Positions 11,667-25,231 are shown, numbered from the stretch's first letter. The stretch: 64,000 nucleotides of DNA from Panagrolaimus kolymaensis (GCA_028622995.1 JAJQJQ010000008.1:2046001-2110000); one strand, 5' to 3'. Program-made: numbers and translations. The notes: generated from the letters alone by a model not told the origin.

Positions 11667-14600
11667 TTATGAATACACAGCACAGGAATATTCTTTCAAA
11701 TATTTGCATACTTTTTTGTGATTAAATTCAATCCAATCAAGTTTTTGACATTCTTTCGAACAATATCGTGCCATCAAGCATTGAGAACATGGCTTAATTA
11801 TTGCTTCCTTTCCACAAGTATGGCATTGTTTATCTGCTAAACTGTGATCTGAAATTTATTTGATAAATCACCATTTTTTGTGGCATTTTTAAACCATTTT
11901 TGATTCAAAAACTTAAAATTTCATTTTTTTTTTGAATAATTTTTTGTTTTCTAAAACCCAATACCGTACCAATTTTAATAAATTCTGGGCTTTCCACTCG
12001 AATGATACTTTTTCCATCTTGTGCTTGTCTCATATAAGGATTAACAATCGATAAAATAGTATTTGGTCGAAACGTTTTCATTAATTCCATTGACATGGGC
12101 CATTTGTAAATTGCTATCCTAAAATAAAATTTCTCTTTTCTTACAATTTTTAAATGAAAAAAAATTATGCCTTTCAGTATCACCATTTTCATCTTCCATA
12201 ATTGTTGCAATTCCAACCATAACAAATGGCCAATCAATTATTCTAACTTTAAGAATATATCCATCATAAACTTTATCTTTTGTTGGATCCATATCGTTTA
12301 AAGTTATGGGTTTTAAGTCATTGGAAAATTTCCGACTTGGAGTATTTGGAGGTTGAGCGATTGTATTAGCAATTTTAAATTTCATTTTAGAATTTTCTTC
12401 CAATTTTACAATTGTTTCCCGATTATTTAAAATTAATATTTTTCTTTTGGGATTTGATAATTTTTGCTGTATATTTTGAATTGAAGAATTTGGAGCTGAA
12501 AACAATTTTTTTACATATGTACATAAATTTCAAGAAATCTTGAATCAAAAGTATTTTTGCATATATTTTTTTCCTTTACAAATGCAGCTTTTAATTATTA
12601 GTTTACCTGTTGATGAAATATTTTTCCCCTCCGACTCGGTTTGTTTTCTATGAGTATAAACAAATTCAAGAAGCTTTTTATCAGGAAAATTATATGGCAA
12701 AAAACAAGGTAATTGTTTCTTATCGCTTTCTAAACCAGCTTCATAGAATTCAATGCATTTTTCTTTATTTCCCAATAAAAAATAATATGTTGCTTTTCGA
12801 TACAAGCATGTTGGTACTTTATCATGATCGGGAGGAGCAGCGGCGAGAAATTTATTCAATGCTTTGAGGACTTCGGGTGATTGATGGTTTTCTTTTGGCT
12901 TTTGCTGTGCTAAAGCTGTTGCTCGAACATAAAGAAATCGGAGGGAAGTGGGGTAAAGCTAAAATGCGTTTTTTAAAATAACAAAAATCAATAAGTGAAG
13001 GTACCTTTAAAGCTTTACTAATCAAGTTAAACGCTTTATGCCATTTTTCATCACAAACATAACAAATGATTTGCATTTCAAGAAAAAATTTATCATTCGG
13101 AAATATTTTTAAATAGTCTTCCATGTATTCTGTCAATCGATCATTTTTTGTATACAATCTTATGAAACATGTGATAGCATCGAAATCATTAGGATGAGTT
13201 TTTAGTCGCTCCTAAAAAATTAATTTTTGTTGAAAAAAATCGGTGCGGCTATAAAAAATGTTTATAAAATACCACGACGACGGGAACCAATAATTCTGGA
13301 ATTTCAACAATTTGATGATCCAATCGAATGGCTTTGGATAAACAAGCACAAACTTCAGCGGAATCATTCTTTTTAAATGCTTCAATCGCAGCATTCATAT
13401 TTTTCCAAATTTCTATATGTCTTTTTGCAGTTATTGATCCTTTCTTTGCTGAATCCTAAATTAGTTCTTATTTAGTTTTTTTTGTAGTAAATTTTTTTTA
13501 TGGCGTCATACTTTAATATATTTTCCATATTGTTCTTGATCTAATGGATTTGTTGTTCTCTTTACTATTCCAGGAAATATTTGTTTTGTTACAGCTATAT
13601 CTTGAAAATCGTTTAATGTAGCATTTTCAAGTTCTTCCAATTCTCTTGCTGCCCAGCCATCACCTTTTTCTGCAGCTTTTCGCAACCATTTTTTGCCTAA
13701 AGTAAAAAATATTTTTCAATTTTTGTCAAAAAATAAAATTATTTTTTTAACCTTCAGCTATATCAGCTTTAGTCGGCATTAAAGATCCAATGCCTTCACC
13801 TTTGAAATAGCATTTAGCTAAATTTTGCATTCCCGGAGTATCTCCTCTTTGGGCAGCTAATTTAAAATATTGAAAAGCTTTTACAGCAGATTTTTCAACT
13901 CCTTGCCCATTTTGATATTGAATTCCAAAATTATTTGCTGAGCCACCCATTCCATTGATGATAGCTTTATCATACCATTCTGCTGCTTGTTTATAATCTT
14001 GATTTACACCTATACCCTCGGAATATATTATTCCAAGCATATGTTGAGCTTCAGGAACTCCACTACCAGTCTAAAACCTTATTTTTAGAATAAACTTTTT
14101 TCTTTAAATCTCTTACAATAACAGGTGGTGGCTCTGAATTTGCTGCTTTTTTATACCAATAAAGAGATTCCTTAAAATCCCTTTCGACACCTCTTCCATG
14201 ATGATATAATTGGCCCAAATTATACATTCCTTCAGGAATCCCATGAGCTGCAGCCTTTGCATAATATTTTAATGCCATTTCATAATCTTGAGGAACCCCA
14301 TTTCCATCTCTAAATTGATGTCCTTTAAGAATATTGCCATGGGGGGATTTCATAGCAAGTTCATGAATTTTTTTAGCTTGATCTTTACTTATTCCCATTC
14401 GAGAACATAGATCTTCTATCTGCTCTTCCTCTGATTTGGGTTGTAAATCGGGATTTAAATGATCTTTACGCGATAAAATTCCGATCTAAAAAGATAAAAA
14501 AAAATTTTTGCTTTAATATGCAAATTTTCGAGGAAAATATTACTTGATTTCTGACAATACCAAGTTCATGAAAAACTTCTTTTGATCCTCGATTTAATAC

Positions 14601-15608
14601 CAATGCTTTATTAAGTGAATCTTCAGCTTCATGCCATTCTTTAAGGCCAATCTGTGCTCGACCCAATCGAAAGTAACCTCTCCACCAACATGGTCGAAGT
14701 TGAACAGCCCAATCTGCATCTCTTTTAGCCATCAATAAATATGTTTTTGTATTTATCAAAAAATATGCAGCACTTCGATTTGAATAAATAACTGCTTGAT
14801 TTTCAGGTGTCGTACCAGAAATATTTAATAATTTCGTATATGCTTTTATTGCTTCTTCAAAGTTGTTTTCCTAAAATTTGTTAATTTTGACAAAATGGTT
14901 AATAAATAAACTAACTTTAAATAATTTATTAGCTTTCTCTTTTAACTTTTCAAATTGAGGTTTTTCTGGTTGAATTTCAACAATTTTTGGTTCACCAAAT
15001 TTCATTAAATCTTTTTTAAATGTTTCAACTTCAGAAGGATTATTGCCTGATCGAATTAATATATCTGTGAGTTGATCAGAGTAAATTGTAAATTCATCGT
15101 CTGGTATTTTGCAATCTGAAAACTGATGCTTTATTTAAACTTAAAAAATGAATAAATATAAATCTTTTACGTCTATGTGCAATTTCATTTCTTAATTCTC
15201 TTAAATCATTTATAAGCCTATCTTCGCCAACATCGGTAACAACTCCATGATTTCGAATGGCTTTGGAAACAGATTGAATGGCGATATTAGTTAAAGTAAT
15301 ATCCCAAAGATCAACTTTTCCGGTCTTTAAAACATCAGCGATTTTTGGAAAAACAGCAGTACAAAGTGATAGCAACATTGCTCCATATTCTTCTGTATCC
15401 TTCCATTCGCTTTCATGAGATTCGCCTTTAAGCTTTTTATAAATGGACCATCGATTCCTGAAAATTTGATGCAATTTTTCTGTAGCTTTATTCAAAAATT
15501 GTTGAATTCGACAATGGTTGAGAATTCTGAAATAAAAAAAAAAGATGAATGGAATTTTTAATAATTTATAACAAAAATTATTACTCATTTTGGGCATTTT
15601 CATCCATT
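11667..15608 (-). CDS. HEPN-TPR-Sel1-MYND protein, copy 2 (apparently intact)
   Basis: Exon 1 encodes MDENAQNE starting at 15608 and splices to the HEPN exon (ILNHCRIQQFLNKATEKLHQIFRNRW... KVDLWDITLTNIAIQSVS... LRELRNEIAHRR, with the Rx4H RNase-type motif). Then come a Hop/SGT-like TPR block (ENQAVIYSNRSAAYF... WWRGYFRLGRAQ), Sel1 repeats (GMYNLGQLYHHGRGV; AQHMLGIIYSEGIGV; SANNFGIQYQNGQGV; GMQNLAKCYFKGEGI), a helical middle, the beta-rich region (LKVRIIDWPFVMVGIATIMEDENGD) and a MYND finger (CHTCGKEAIIKPCSQC... CSKECQ) ending at 11667. Every exon is open in frame, giving roughly 1,000 residues; this is the best template for the family. The intron at 14071-14095 is 25 nt. A 140-bp hAT-like element lies just upstream of the start codon. 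The likely site is cytosolic; substrate unknown. Confidence 0.85.
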
Positions 15609-15644
15609 TTTTTTAGTTGGCAATGTCGCATAGATAAATGGAAG

Positions 15645-15784
15645 CAGCGATGGCAGCCAATAGACAAATCTGTCTATCGCAACCGACAGCCCCACACTTT
15701 TTTGCGCCAGACAACGAAAGAAATTTTTTTTTACCGTGTCTGTCGGTTGCGATAGACAGATTTGTCTATTGGCTGCCATCGCTG
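15645..15784. mobile_element. hAT-like MITE with 8-bp target duplication
   Basis: Perfect 45-bp terminal inverted repeats at 15645-15689 and 15740-15784, starting CAGCGATGG, flanked by the 8-bp direct repeat AATGGAAG (15637-15644 and 15785-15792). A CAG-type end and 8-bp duplication are hAT features. The arms are identical, so the insertion looks recent. It sits about 37 bp upstream of the ATG of HEPN copy 2, inside its probable 5' UTR or promoter. Confidence 0.92.
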
Positions 15785-15792
15785 AATGGAAG

Positions 15793-16402
15793 TGCAGCAA
15801 AATTAGTAAATTTTTGCCGCTCATATTTTTTTTCTCCAAATAATCGAATGTCAAACTACAACTTTTGAATGAAGTTTGAAACTTTTTTTATAAAAGGGGA
15901 AAATTTTGATAGTTTCTAGAAAAGAACATTGGTTGTATTTATTACTTTTTTCTAAATAACTAAATTTAGTGGATATTGGTATAAGAAACTTTTTAAAAAA
16001 ATATGAGTGTATTTGTGATTTTTAAATTTATATTTTTTTCTTATTTTCTTATTTTCGTAATTTTAAATTTGACATTTTCCTTTTTACTTTTTTTGCCTTT
16101 GTCCAAATCTTTTTTTCTCTAATTTTTTATTGTTTCTTTTTTCACGCGACCGTTAACTGTGGGAAAGCAACCTTTATCCAAAAATATTGGTGAATCATCA
16201 ACTGGCACATCCTTCATTTTTTTCTCAAAATAAAAACATCGTTTCTTTTATTCTTATATGTTTGATTTAACTTTTGGTTTTGACATTTCGTAAATAAAGT
16301 TTATATATATAAAGCAACAACAACTCTGCCTACAACTAAACCATTTATTTTATTTTTTATTTTTTTGTGAGTTAGTGAATTTTTTTTTACCTTTCTGTCG
16401 AT
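15793..16402. promoter_or_regulatory. Divergent intergenic region
   Basis: This interval separates the leftward HEPN copy 2 from the rightward F-box-like gene at 16403, so it should carry at least one promoter. A TATATATAAA run near 16302-16312 lies about 90 bp before the ATG at 16403 and is a plausible TATA element. Nothing else was recognised. Confidence 0.4.
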
Positions 16403-17547
16403 ATGAGTGATATATCATCATCTGATGGGGAAACAACTTATTATTCTTCTGAAAGTGAAATATTCCGTTATGATTCGGATGACTCGGATGCTTATTCGGG
16501 TTCATCCATCCTTCGTCATCCTAATCCTGATACCTTTAATACATTTCGACGTCAGAAATTTTCCTTTCCATCTACTTTGATTCATTATATTTCAAATAAT
16601 CCTAAATCTCCAGAAGGACTTCAAAAGCTTCAAAAGAGTTGCAAATATTTTTTTGCCAAAAATAAAATCGTTGTTGTTGAAGACAGAATTGTGGTTGAAG
16701 AAAATGGTAAGTGCTAAAAGAAAACTCTCCAAAATAAAAGGCGCTTGGGCTTTAAAATTTAATTACTTTTTGTTCTTTTTTTAAAAATATTATTTTAATC
16801 TCAAATTTTAAAGCCCGTGCTTTACTTTTTGTAGCGAACGAGAGGAGAGTTCCAAACCCAGTTCCAATACCAAATCCAATTTTAGAATTTACCAATGAAA
16901 ATATTTTTCTTACTCGCAAAGATTGTTTCCCTCTTGAAATGGACGTGATGTTTAAATATTGGTTTACTAAAGCTCTAAAAGCGTATGGCGGCGAAAAAGG
17001 CTATATGAAAAATATATTTCGATGTAGCCTTAAAAAAATTTCTTTGTATTTTCAAACTTTTACTTTGAATGAATTTAATATTCTTTTGGGTGATGGAAAA
17101 ATTCGAAGTTTTAAGTTCACAAATGTTAGAATTTATGATGATCACAACGATTTGGTTACATTTGATCAAATTTTGGCAAAAATTCCATATGTCAGAATAT
17201 TAAAATACATTGGCAGCAATAATGAAATTTTTACAACCAAAACTTTTGAAAAAATGAATTCCATTAAATTTTATTCGAAATTTAAAGATTTTTATATCAT
17301 GATTTTTCAACATTCCAGTGATGTGGATTTTTCAACGCTATGCAAATTTTGTCACAATAATGGTGCTTCTAAAAAATTTACGTTTAAAGTTGAATTTGGA
17401 ATGAAAAATTCTACTGAAATTTTGGATAAATGTGAAAGCTGTTTGCAAAGATGTGTAAAAGAAGAAAACCTTGAAAATTTTTTTTTAAAAAAAGTTGGGT
17501 CAGCCATGCTTATTACCAATATTAATCTAAATTTTCGTTTTCGGTAA
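16403..17547 (+). CDS. F-box-like nematode protein, two exons
   Basis: Exon 1 spans about 16403-16701 (acidic Ser-rich N-terminus, then RRQKFSFPSTLIHYISNNPKSPEGLQKLQKSCKYFFAKNKIVVV). Exon 2 begins near 16835 after TTTTTGTAG and stays open to 17547, joining in frame as ...EENG-ANERRVPNP. It shares the N-terminal F-box-like block and the 'LLGDGKI...FDQILAKIPYV' core with the genes at 4999 and 36695. The intron holds an inverted repeat (arms GGGCTTTAAAATTT and its complement), possibly a small hairpin element. Predicted role: substrate-recognition subunit of an SCF-type ligase (inference). Confidence 0.7.
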
Positions 17548-18314
17548 ACCTTGATTAAATTTTTTTTCTTATCATTGTTTATTCATTTTTTTATGCATTA
17601 GAAACTGTTGCATTTTTTTTGTTTGTAAATTTATTTTTCTTTTTTAAATTTTTACTATATTAACTTTTTTATTCTGCTTTTCTTGAATTAATAAATTTAA
17701 TTAAATTTTAAACTTCCTGAGACTCGACACAAAATATTGTTGATGATATCGGCTGCTAACTTTTTTTATTGAAAAGCTTCACTAATGTGCATTTTTTGAA
17801 ATACACATATTTAAAGCTCATACTTCATCAGTTCCATTTATTCCATTTAGCTGTTGTGGATTATTGCTAGTGTCATAGCAACCAAGTCTAACCAACAGCT
17901 GACTTGTTTTTTTTTTGTTGACGAAGGGTGTCCCTTGATGTTGTTGCGGCTCAACATTTTTTCTTGTTGGCACACACACGCATTTGAAAGGTCTAATTTC
18001 TTGGATTTATCGACTTTTTCTTTGAAAAGTAAAATTTTGTTTTTGCTTTATTTTTGCTTTCTTGGATTATTCAAATAATTTTGTAATATTTATTGTTTGT
18101 TTCAAGACAAAAATTTGAAAAAAACCAAAAGTTTTGTTACGAACTGGGCGACAATAAAATTTTTGTTTTTTTGGAACTTGAATTACTGATGAAAAACTCT
18201 CGTTTCCTAACTTTTCCCCTCCAATTTTTAAAAATCGAATATATATATTTCTTTGTGGATTACTTTGTAAAGCATTTTAAATATCTTTTTTTAGAAGAAA
18301 AATCAGTAGTAAAT
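17548..18314. other. Intergenic spacer
   Basis: About 770 bp of T-rich DNA between two rightward genes. The short frames in it (for example 17854-18078) are low-complexity Phe/Leu/Lys readings without splice support. The part just before 18315 is the probable promoter and 5' UTR of the membrane-protein gene. Confidence 0.4.
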
Positions 18315-19433
18315 ATGGCAGATACCGATATTGACTACAAATACGTTGCATTTATCTTAGCTGTAATGATATGCACACCATTACTATACTTATTATTCAT
18401 ATCAGTTACATCAAGACTTACCAAAAAGTTATTAAAGAAAATTTTTCCTGTACCTAATGAAGATGAACTACTCACTGATCTTTATGAAAATAATATAAAA
18501 TTAAAATTACCTGGAGAAAGCTCCGAAAATTTGGTAGCAAATGATAAACCGGTAAGCATTGGACTTTAGGTTTTGGCGCTGAAAGAAAAAAAATCCATTT
18601 CATTCTTTATTTTTACAAATTTGTTTTAGATTCAATATTCAAAAAATAGTTGTAAAGCAAATTGGTTATATCCAACTCCATTAGTATTATGTCTCGCATT
18701 TCATCTCTTTATAATTTTATTTTACTTCAACACACCTGATCGAAGTGGCACTATTCGATCATATGGTACACCTGATATTACTATCTTTCCTCGAACCATT
18801 AACATCCGTTCCAAACCTGTAACTTCGAATCCATGTAATGCTACGAAGGATTCAGAAGAAGTATTTAAAAAGTTTGTATTTTTATGGAAAGAACAAAATG
18901 AAACTCTAATGGTAAGGAATATATGTATTTTACCCCTCTGTTTTCATTAATTTCAACCAACCAACCTAGCATTTTTAAAAATATTTTTATTCTAATTTTT
19001 TTTTCAGAAGCTTCAAAAATGGAGAGATAATGTTAACGATACTGATACGCCTTCAACGATAAAAGAATATTACATTCAAAAGATAGAAACAACTGAAGAA
19101 AAGATAAATGTTTCAAGCGCTAAATTAGAATCGGATTTTCAAATTTATAAAAACTGTTTTATGAAAAAAAATGATTCGAGACGCAATTTTATAGCCATTC
19201 GCTACTTCGTTCCTTTGCTCATTTTCACTTTATTTATTTCAATTTGTTGCACCGTTCAAATTCATTACAGTTCATATTTAACATCTAAAGGATTGCTAGG
19301 AAGATGTGATTTTTTGAGAAGAGTAAATTTATCTCTCAATTTTCCATTAGAATATGGCTTTTTTATTTCAATTGCAACATTATTTTTTTATAAACTGACT
19401 TTGGATGAAGTACCTGAAGAATTTTTAGTTTAA
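18315..19433 (+). CDS. Multi-pass membrane protein of unknown family
   Basis: Three exons, 18315-18551, 18630-18911 and 19008-19433, join in frame with consensus splice sites (...NDKP-IQYSKN...; ...ETLM-KLQKW...), giving about 315 residues. Membrane segments are visible at residues about 12-32 (AFILAVMICTPLLYLLFISV), about 98-115 (LVLCLAFHLFIILFYF), near the C-terminus (FVPLLIFTLFISICCTV) and just before the end (YGFFISIATLFFY). Between the second and third lies a polar loop with NxS/T sites and a short helical, coiled-coil-like stretch, probably lumenal or extracellular. Overall shape: four-pass protein with a large central loop. Family not recognised. Confidence 0.75.
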
Positions 19434-19920
19434 AGTATTTTTGCCAAATATAAATTCGTTTAGATTTTTTGTTGTTGTTTATTCTTGTATGTTTTTTCCT
19501 TCTTCGTGTTCTGTTAGTTGTAATCATCCATGGAATTTGTGAGCCAATTCCATAAAATGCTATATTTCCTATTCAAGTTCCAAGAGAGAAAAAAGAGTAC
19601 AAAATCATCCAAAAAAATAATTAATAAAAGCTTTATTTTTTCTAAATTCTTAGCAAAAACACAATTATTACAATTTAAAAATTTATCTGTTTAAAAAGAA
19701 TTTTGCATATATAAATAGCTTAATAAAATGTTGGCTGGCATTATTAAATAAAAAATGCAAAAAATTAAAAAATATAAAGCAAAGATGAAATTAAAGCTTT
19801 AGTAAAAAAGTTGCATATTTAAAGCCAAGGAAAAATCAATTAAAAAAAATTGGCTAGCAGATAAAACCTAAAAAAATAGATAATTGCAAACTTAATTTTT
19901 AAGTATTCGAAAAAGAAAGT
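19434..19920. repeat. 3' flank duplicated with 24740-25230
   Basis: The sequence around 19460-19580 (including 'aatcatccatggaattt' and 'ccatatttcctattcaag'-like wording) reappears diverged at 24760-24870, each time just beyond the 3' end of a HEPN/TPR-MYND gene. The tandem duplication unit therefore included intergenic DNA. No gene is visible in it. Confidence 0.7.
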
Positions 19921-22900
19921 TTAAGAATTAACAGCGTTGGAATATTTTTTGAGATATTTGCAAACATCTTTGTGATTGAATTGAATCCAATCGTGTTTTT
20001 GACATTCTTTCGAGCAATAAGAAGCCATCAAACAAATTCCACATTGCATGGTTTTTGCTTCTTTTCCACAACAATAGCACCGATTTTCAGTGGAAGAATT
20101 GTCTAAAACATTTTTTTATTGTTTTTTTAAACTTTAAAGCTATTTAAGTTTTTATACCCAAAGTAATAAATGCAGGACTTTCAATTCGAATCAAAGTTTT
20201 TCCATCTTGAGCTTGTCGCATGTATGGATTAATAATCGAAATCATAGTATTTGGGCTGAAAGTTTTCATGCATTCAATTTTATTGTCCATATTTGGCCAA
20301 CCATATATTGCAATTCTAAAATTTACATTTAAAAATTTTTCCATTACAAAATATTTTCGTATACCTCTCAACATCACCATTTTTATCTTCAATAATTGTT
20401 GCAATGCTAGACGCAATAAAAAACCAATCAATTATTCGAGCTTCCAAAACAAAACCATTATAAACTTTATCTTTCGTTGGATCCATATCTTTCAAGGTTA
20501 TGGGTTTTAAGTTAGCTAATTTTGGTCTTGGAGGAATATTCGGTGGATTTTTTATGGTAATATTTATTTGATGTTTGTTCGATTTTGATTCAATAAAAAT
20601 AAAAGCATCTCGATTGTTCTTCAATAAAAGCTTTCTTTTAGGATTTAATAAAATTTGATCCATATTATTTTGAATTGGTGAAGAAGGTGTGATGACTAAA
20701 AATTGTTTGCCGTCATTTTACTTTTCAGAATTTGCATTTAGTTAAGGAAAGAGATACCTGTTGGGTTATGACCGCCGGGCTTTTTACCTCCAATACCAAT
20801 TTTCATTATTTCATACATTTTTTCCATCATATTTTTTCCAGGAAATTGATAAGGCATAAAGCAAGGTAATTGTTTCTTTTCGCTTTGTAATCCCGCTTCA
20901 AAACATTCAATAAATTTTGGATTATTTTGTTTTAAGATATAATATTGAGCTTTTCGATAGTGACATGCAGGAACTTTATAATGATCTTTGGGAGCGATGG
21001 CAAGAAATTTGTCAAATGCATTTAAAGTTTCTTTTGGTTGGCTTTCTTCATATAAGGATAAAACTATGGCGCGAAGATATAAAAAGCGGAGGGAACTTGG
21101 AAATTGCTAAAAAAGAGAAATGTTTAATAAATCATAAAAAAAATATTGGAAGATTGTAAGTATTACCTTTAAAGCCAAATCAGCAAATTTGAGAGCTTCA
21201 TTCAAATTTTTATGAAATCCAATAGTATAACCAATAATACGCATTTCAAGCAAATATTCATCATTTGGAAATTTTGCTAAATGGTTGAAAATTAAATCCA
21301 ATCGCATGTTTTTCGAATTTAAGTTTATAAAACATGTGATAGCATCAAGATCATTTGGATGGGTTACATAACGTTCCTAAAAGCATAATGATTTAAATTT
21401 ATTTATTTTTTGCCGGCAAACATAAAAACTTACCTCGATGGCTTTTCTTAATAATTCAGGAACTTGAAGAATTTGATGATCAATTCGTGTGGCTTTTGCT
21501 ATCCCTGCACAAACTACAGCAGAATCGTTTCTTTTAAATGCATTGACAGCGGCATTTAAATTTTCCCAAATTTCAAGATGTCGTTGGGCAGTTTTTGAAC
21601 CTTGGGCTGCTGCATCCTAAAATCCATGGTTTAACATAACTTTTTTTTATGGTTTACATTTTATTTACCTTCACTGCTTTTCCAAATTGTTCTTGATCCA
21701 ATGGATTTGCAATCAAGCTAGAGTCAGTGGAAAACATCTTCATAACCGATGCCATGAGATTATCGACTTCAGAAAAATTTTCACGTTCTTCTAAAGTTTT
21801 TGCAGCCATTAAATCTCCTTTTGAGACGGCAATCCGTAACCATTTTTTGCCTAAAAGAAGGGCACAAATGGTTTTTTAACAAAAAATTAGTTATAAAACC
21901 TTCAGCAATATCAGCTTCAGTTGGGATAGCAGAACCGGTGCCTTCAGCACTAAAATAGCATTCAGCTAAATTTTGCATTGCAGGAGTATCACCAAGTTGA
22001 GCAGCCATTTTGAAATGATGAAATGCTTTTGTAAGGGATTTTTCAACACCTTGACCATTTTTAAATAACAATCCCAAATTATTTGCAGATGGTCCAAAAC
22101 TATTGTTTACAGCTTTTTCATACCATTCTTTAGCTTGTTTATAATCTTGTCTGACACCCGTGCCTTCTGAATACATTAATCCAAGAGAATGTTGAGCTTC
22201 AGGAATGCCACTACCTTTCTGAAAATTTTTAAAAAAATGTATTTTGAAAACTTTTTTTTTGGCTTCAACTAACCATAAGATTATAAAGTGGCTTAGAATT
22301 TGCAGCTTTTCTCAACCAATGGAGTGCTAATTCATAATCACGTTTTACCCCTTTTCCATCAAAAGTTAATTTGGCTAAATTATACATTCCTTCAGGATTA
22401 TTATTATTTGCTGCTTTTGCATAATGAGCTGCAGCTTTTTCATAATCTTGTGCAACTCCCATTCCATCTCGATATTGATGACCTTTAAGAATATCCTCAA
22501 ATTGTGTCATATTTAAACCCCTTTCAAAAAATTCTTTTGCTTGTTTTTCACTTATTCCCATTCGAATTTGAAGTTCTTTAAGCATTTCTTCCATTGATTT
22601 TGGTTGGATATCTGGATTTAAGGGGTCGTGGCGGGAGATAGACCCAATCTAAAAATAGATACAAATTTATATTATTACATTTTTTGGGATATTAAAGTTC
22701 CTAAAAAGCTAAGCCACTTACTTTACTTCGAATGAAACTCAATTCATCTCTTGTTTCTTTAGATGCTGGATTTAAAGCCAAAGCAGAATTGAGAGATTCT
22801 TGAGCTAATTCAAATTCACCATGCTCTCTTTGAGCTCGACCCAATCGAAAATAGCCCCGCCACCAACAAGGCCAAAGCTGAATACTCCATTCTGCATCTC

Positions 22901-23805
22901 TTTTAGCCATTAACAAAGAATTTGGAGTTTTCACCATTAAATATGCGGCACTTCGATTTGAATAAATTATTGCTTGAGATTCGGGTGATAAGCCAGGAAT
23001 GTCCAATGCTTTATTATATACTTGAGTGGCTTCAGCGAATTTACTTGCCTAAAATTAATTATTTTTTTTAACAAAAAAATGCAACAAAAAAAATACTTTA
23101 ACTTACCAAATAAAATTTATTTGCATCGTTTTTCAATTGGTTGAATTTGGATTTTTCATCAACAGCTTCTGGTATTTTTTGCTGACCAAATTCCATGAGA
23201 CTCTTTTTAAAAGTTTCGATATCTGAGGGACTATCTCCAGTTCGAATTAAAATATTTGAGAGTTGTTTCGAATAAATTAAATATTCAGCATCGGATAATT
23301 TGCATTCTACAAAAAGAAAATAAATTTAGTTTTTTAATATTTATTTTAAATCAAAAAACCCAACTTCCATGTGCAACTAAATTTCTAATTTCTCTTAAAT
23401 CATTGATAAGTTTTTCTTCATCTTTATCAAAAGAGAAACCATGGCTTTTGATTGGTTTGGAAACACCTTGAATGGCCAAATTTGTTAAGGTGACATCCCA
23501 TAAATTAATGTTTTCTTTCTTCATCACTTCTGCCATGGGTGCTGGAACTCCGGAACATAAAGCTAATAACATTGTTCCATATTCCGGTATCCATTCATTT
23601 TCATTTGGTCGTTTTTCATGATTCTTTAAAAATTTCCATCGATTTAGAAAAATTTTGTGCAATTTTTCTGTGGCTTTATTTAAAAATTGATGAATTCGGC
23701 AATGATTGAGAATTCTGAAAAATTTATTTGTCTTTTAAATTTGGAAAAAGAAAAAAAGGTTTTAAAATTTACTCACTCATTTTGATCGTTGGTTGTTGTT
23801 TCCAT
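19921..23805 (-). CDS. HEPN-TPR-Sel1-MYND protein, copy 3 (apparently intact)
   Basis: It starts at 23805 (METTTNDQNE) and ends at 19921 (...YSNAVNS). Domains in order: HEPN with NLWDVTLTNLAIQGVS and LREIRNLVAHGS (Rx4H kept); TPR block (DIPGLSPESQAIIYSNRSAAYLM... WWRGYFRLGRAQ, 23006-22701); Sel1 repeats (22594-22265 and 22176-21900); a helical middle including MRLDLIFNHLAKFPNDEYLLEM (21307) and NAFDKFLAIAPKDHYKVPACHYRKAQYY; the beta region (LEARIIDWFFIASSIATIIEDKNGD); and a MYND finger (CYCCGKEAKTMQCGICLMASYCSKECQ). It is close to copy 4 and shares duplicated flanks with it. All exons are open. The TPR block resembles co-chaperone TPRs that bind Hsp70/Hsp90 tails, and the MYND finger usually binds proline-rich peptides; those functions are family knowledge, not shown here. 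Confidence 0.85.
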
Positions 23806-25231
23806 GATTAAAATGCAAAATTAAGAAAATTGCTACAAAAAATTTCTTCGAACAAAATGGCGCCTGGGTTTGTAGTTGCTCTATAATTGGGAGAAAAAAG
23901 TCACAGAGACCAGATTATTTGAATAAAAGTTTATTTATAATTCAAATCTTCAAACTTTGCCTAATTAAACCGCACGCAAAAAAAATAGATTGGAACGAAT
24001 CGGGAAAGACCACATATTGAAATAAAGTTACTTAAGAAGAAAAATATCTAACTTTAATTTACAAATACAAAATCGCTTTAAAAAAGTAAAACTAAAAAGT
24101 TAACTAAATGAAAGAAAGAGATAGAGAAAGGACGCACCATTTTTCAATGATTTCATTTTTTAAGAAAACAAAAATTGGAATATATTTTTTTGTGCGATCG
24201 CAAATTATGGTTCTCAGAAACGGGCAGGGCAAAAATAGTCTTAAAGTTAGCCAGCAGGTGTGATGATGAGCCATAGATAGAACATTCTTCCCCCAAAATA
24301 GGCAGGCAAAAAAAAATATTTATATCCTTGTTGATAGAAAAAAACAAAACATAAGAAAAACGAAAGACGATAAACAATATTTCGCGAATGATGAAGAAGA
24401 ACGACCAAAAGCCTTGGGAAGATGACTTTTAAAACAAAGAATATTTTGTGAAAAATTGCAAAAAATAAAAAGCTAAAAAAATGATATCCGCATTTTCTTT
24501 GCGCAAACAAGGAAAAAGGAAAATGAAAGAAAACAACCTTTGGAAATGAAAATGATATTATCTACCGAAAATCTTGAAGGAAAAAAATGAGCCAAAAATA
24601 TTATTAGAATAATCGAAAAAAACAAAGTTTGCAAAAAAAATATTTCAAAAAATTTAAAATAAATTTAAAAAGAGAACTCCAAAATTATCAACATAGTATC
24701 TAAACCTTTTTCAATCATCGAAAGCCCATTTATTAGTAAATTGGATTAGATATATTTTTGTTTGTTTATTCTTGATATTCTTGAATTTTTTTTCTTCATG
24801 TTTTGTTAGTTCTAATCATCCATGGAATTTAAGAACCATTTTCATAAAATGCCATATTTCCTATTCAAGCTCCAATGTTGCCCATGATTTATAAAAAAGA
24901 AGTACAAAATCATTCAAAAAAATTATAATAAAAGCTTTATTTTCTTCAAATTTTTAGCAACAAAAAATAACAATTATTAAAATTTTAAAATTTATTAGTT
25001 TAAAAAAATTTTTGCGTACATGTATAGCTTAAAAAAGTTCTAATTACAATTTCCAAAAAAATATGTAAAAAAAATTTAGAAATAAAAATGCTAAGAAAAG
25101 AAAACATAAATCAAAATTAAAATAAAAGCTTTTTTAAAATAGGTTGATATTTAAAGACAAGGAAAAAAAATGGTGGCAGATAAAAAATAAAGAAGTTAAA
25201 ACTTCATTTTTTTTAATTTATAAAAGAATGT
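23806..25231. repeat. Gene-free duplicated intergenic block (copy 1 of 3)
   Basis: No gene. Bases about 24150-24630 recur, diverged, at about 28570-29030 and 33170-33640 (shared marks: a 'gtgcgatcgcaaatt'-like run, 'gccagcaggtgtga', 'gatgagccatagat', 'acaaccttt ggaaatgaaa'). Each copy lies upstream of a leftward HEPN/TPR gene, so these blocks are the conserved 5' side of the tandem unit and may hold shared regulatory sequence. Bases about 24665-24740 match 85-160. Confidence 0.75.

Noticed and set aside
17854..18078. 74-codon frame as a small gene
   Set aside because: Phe/Leu-rich translation of T-rich spacer, with no splice partner, homologue in the window or signal.
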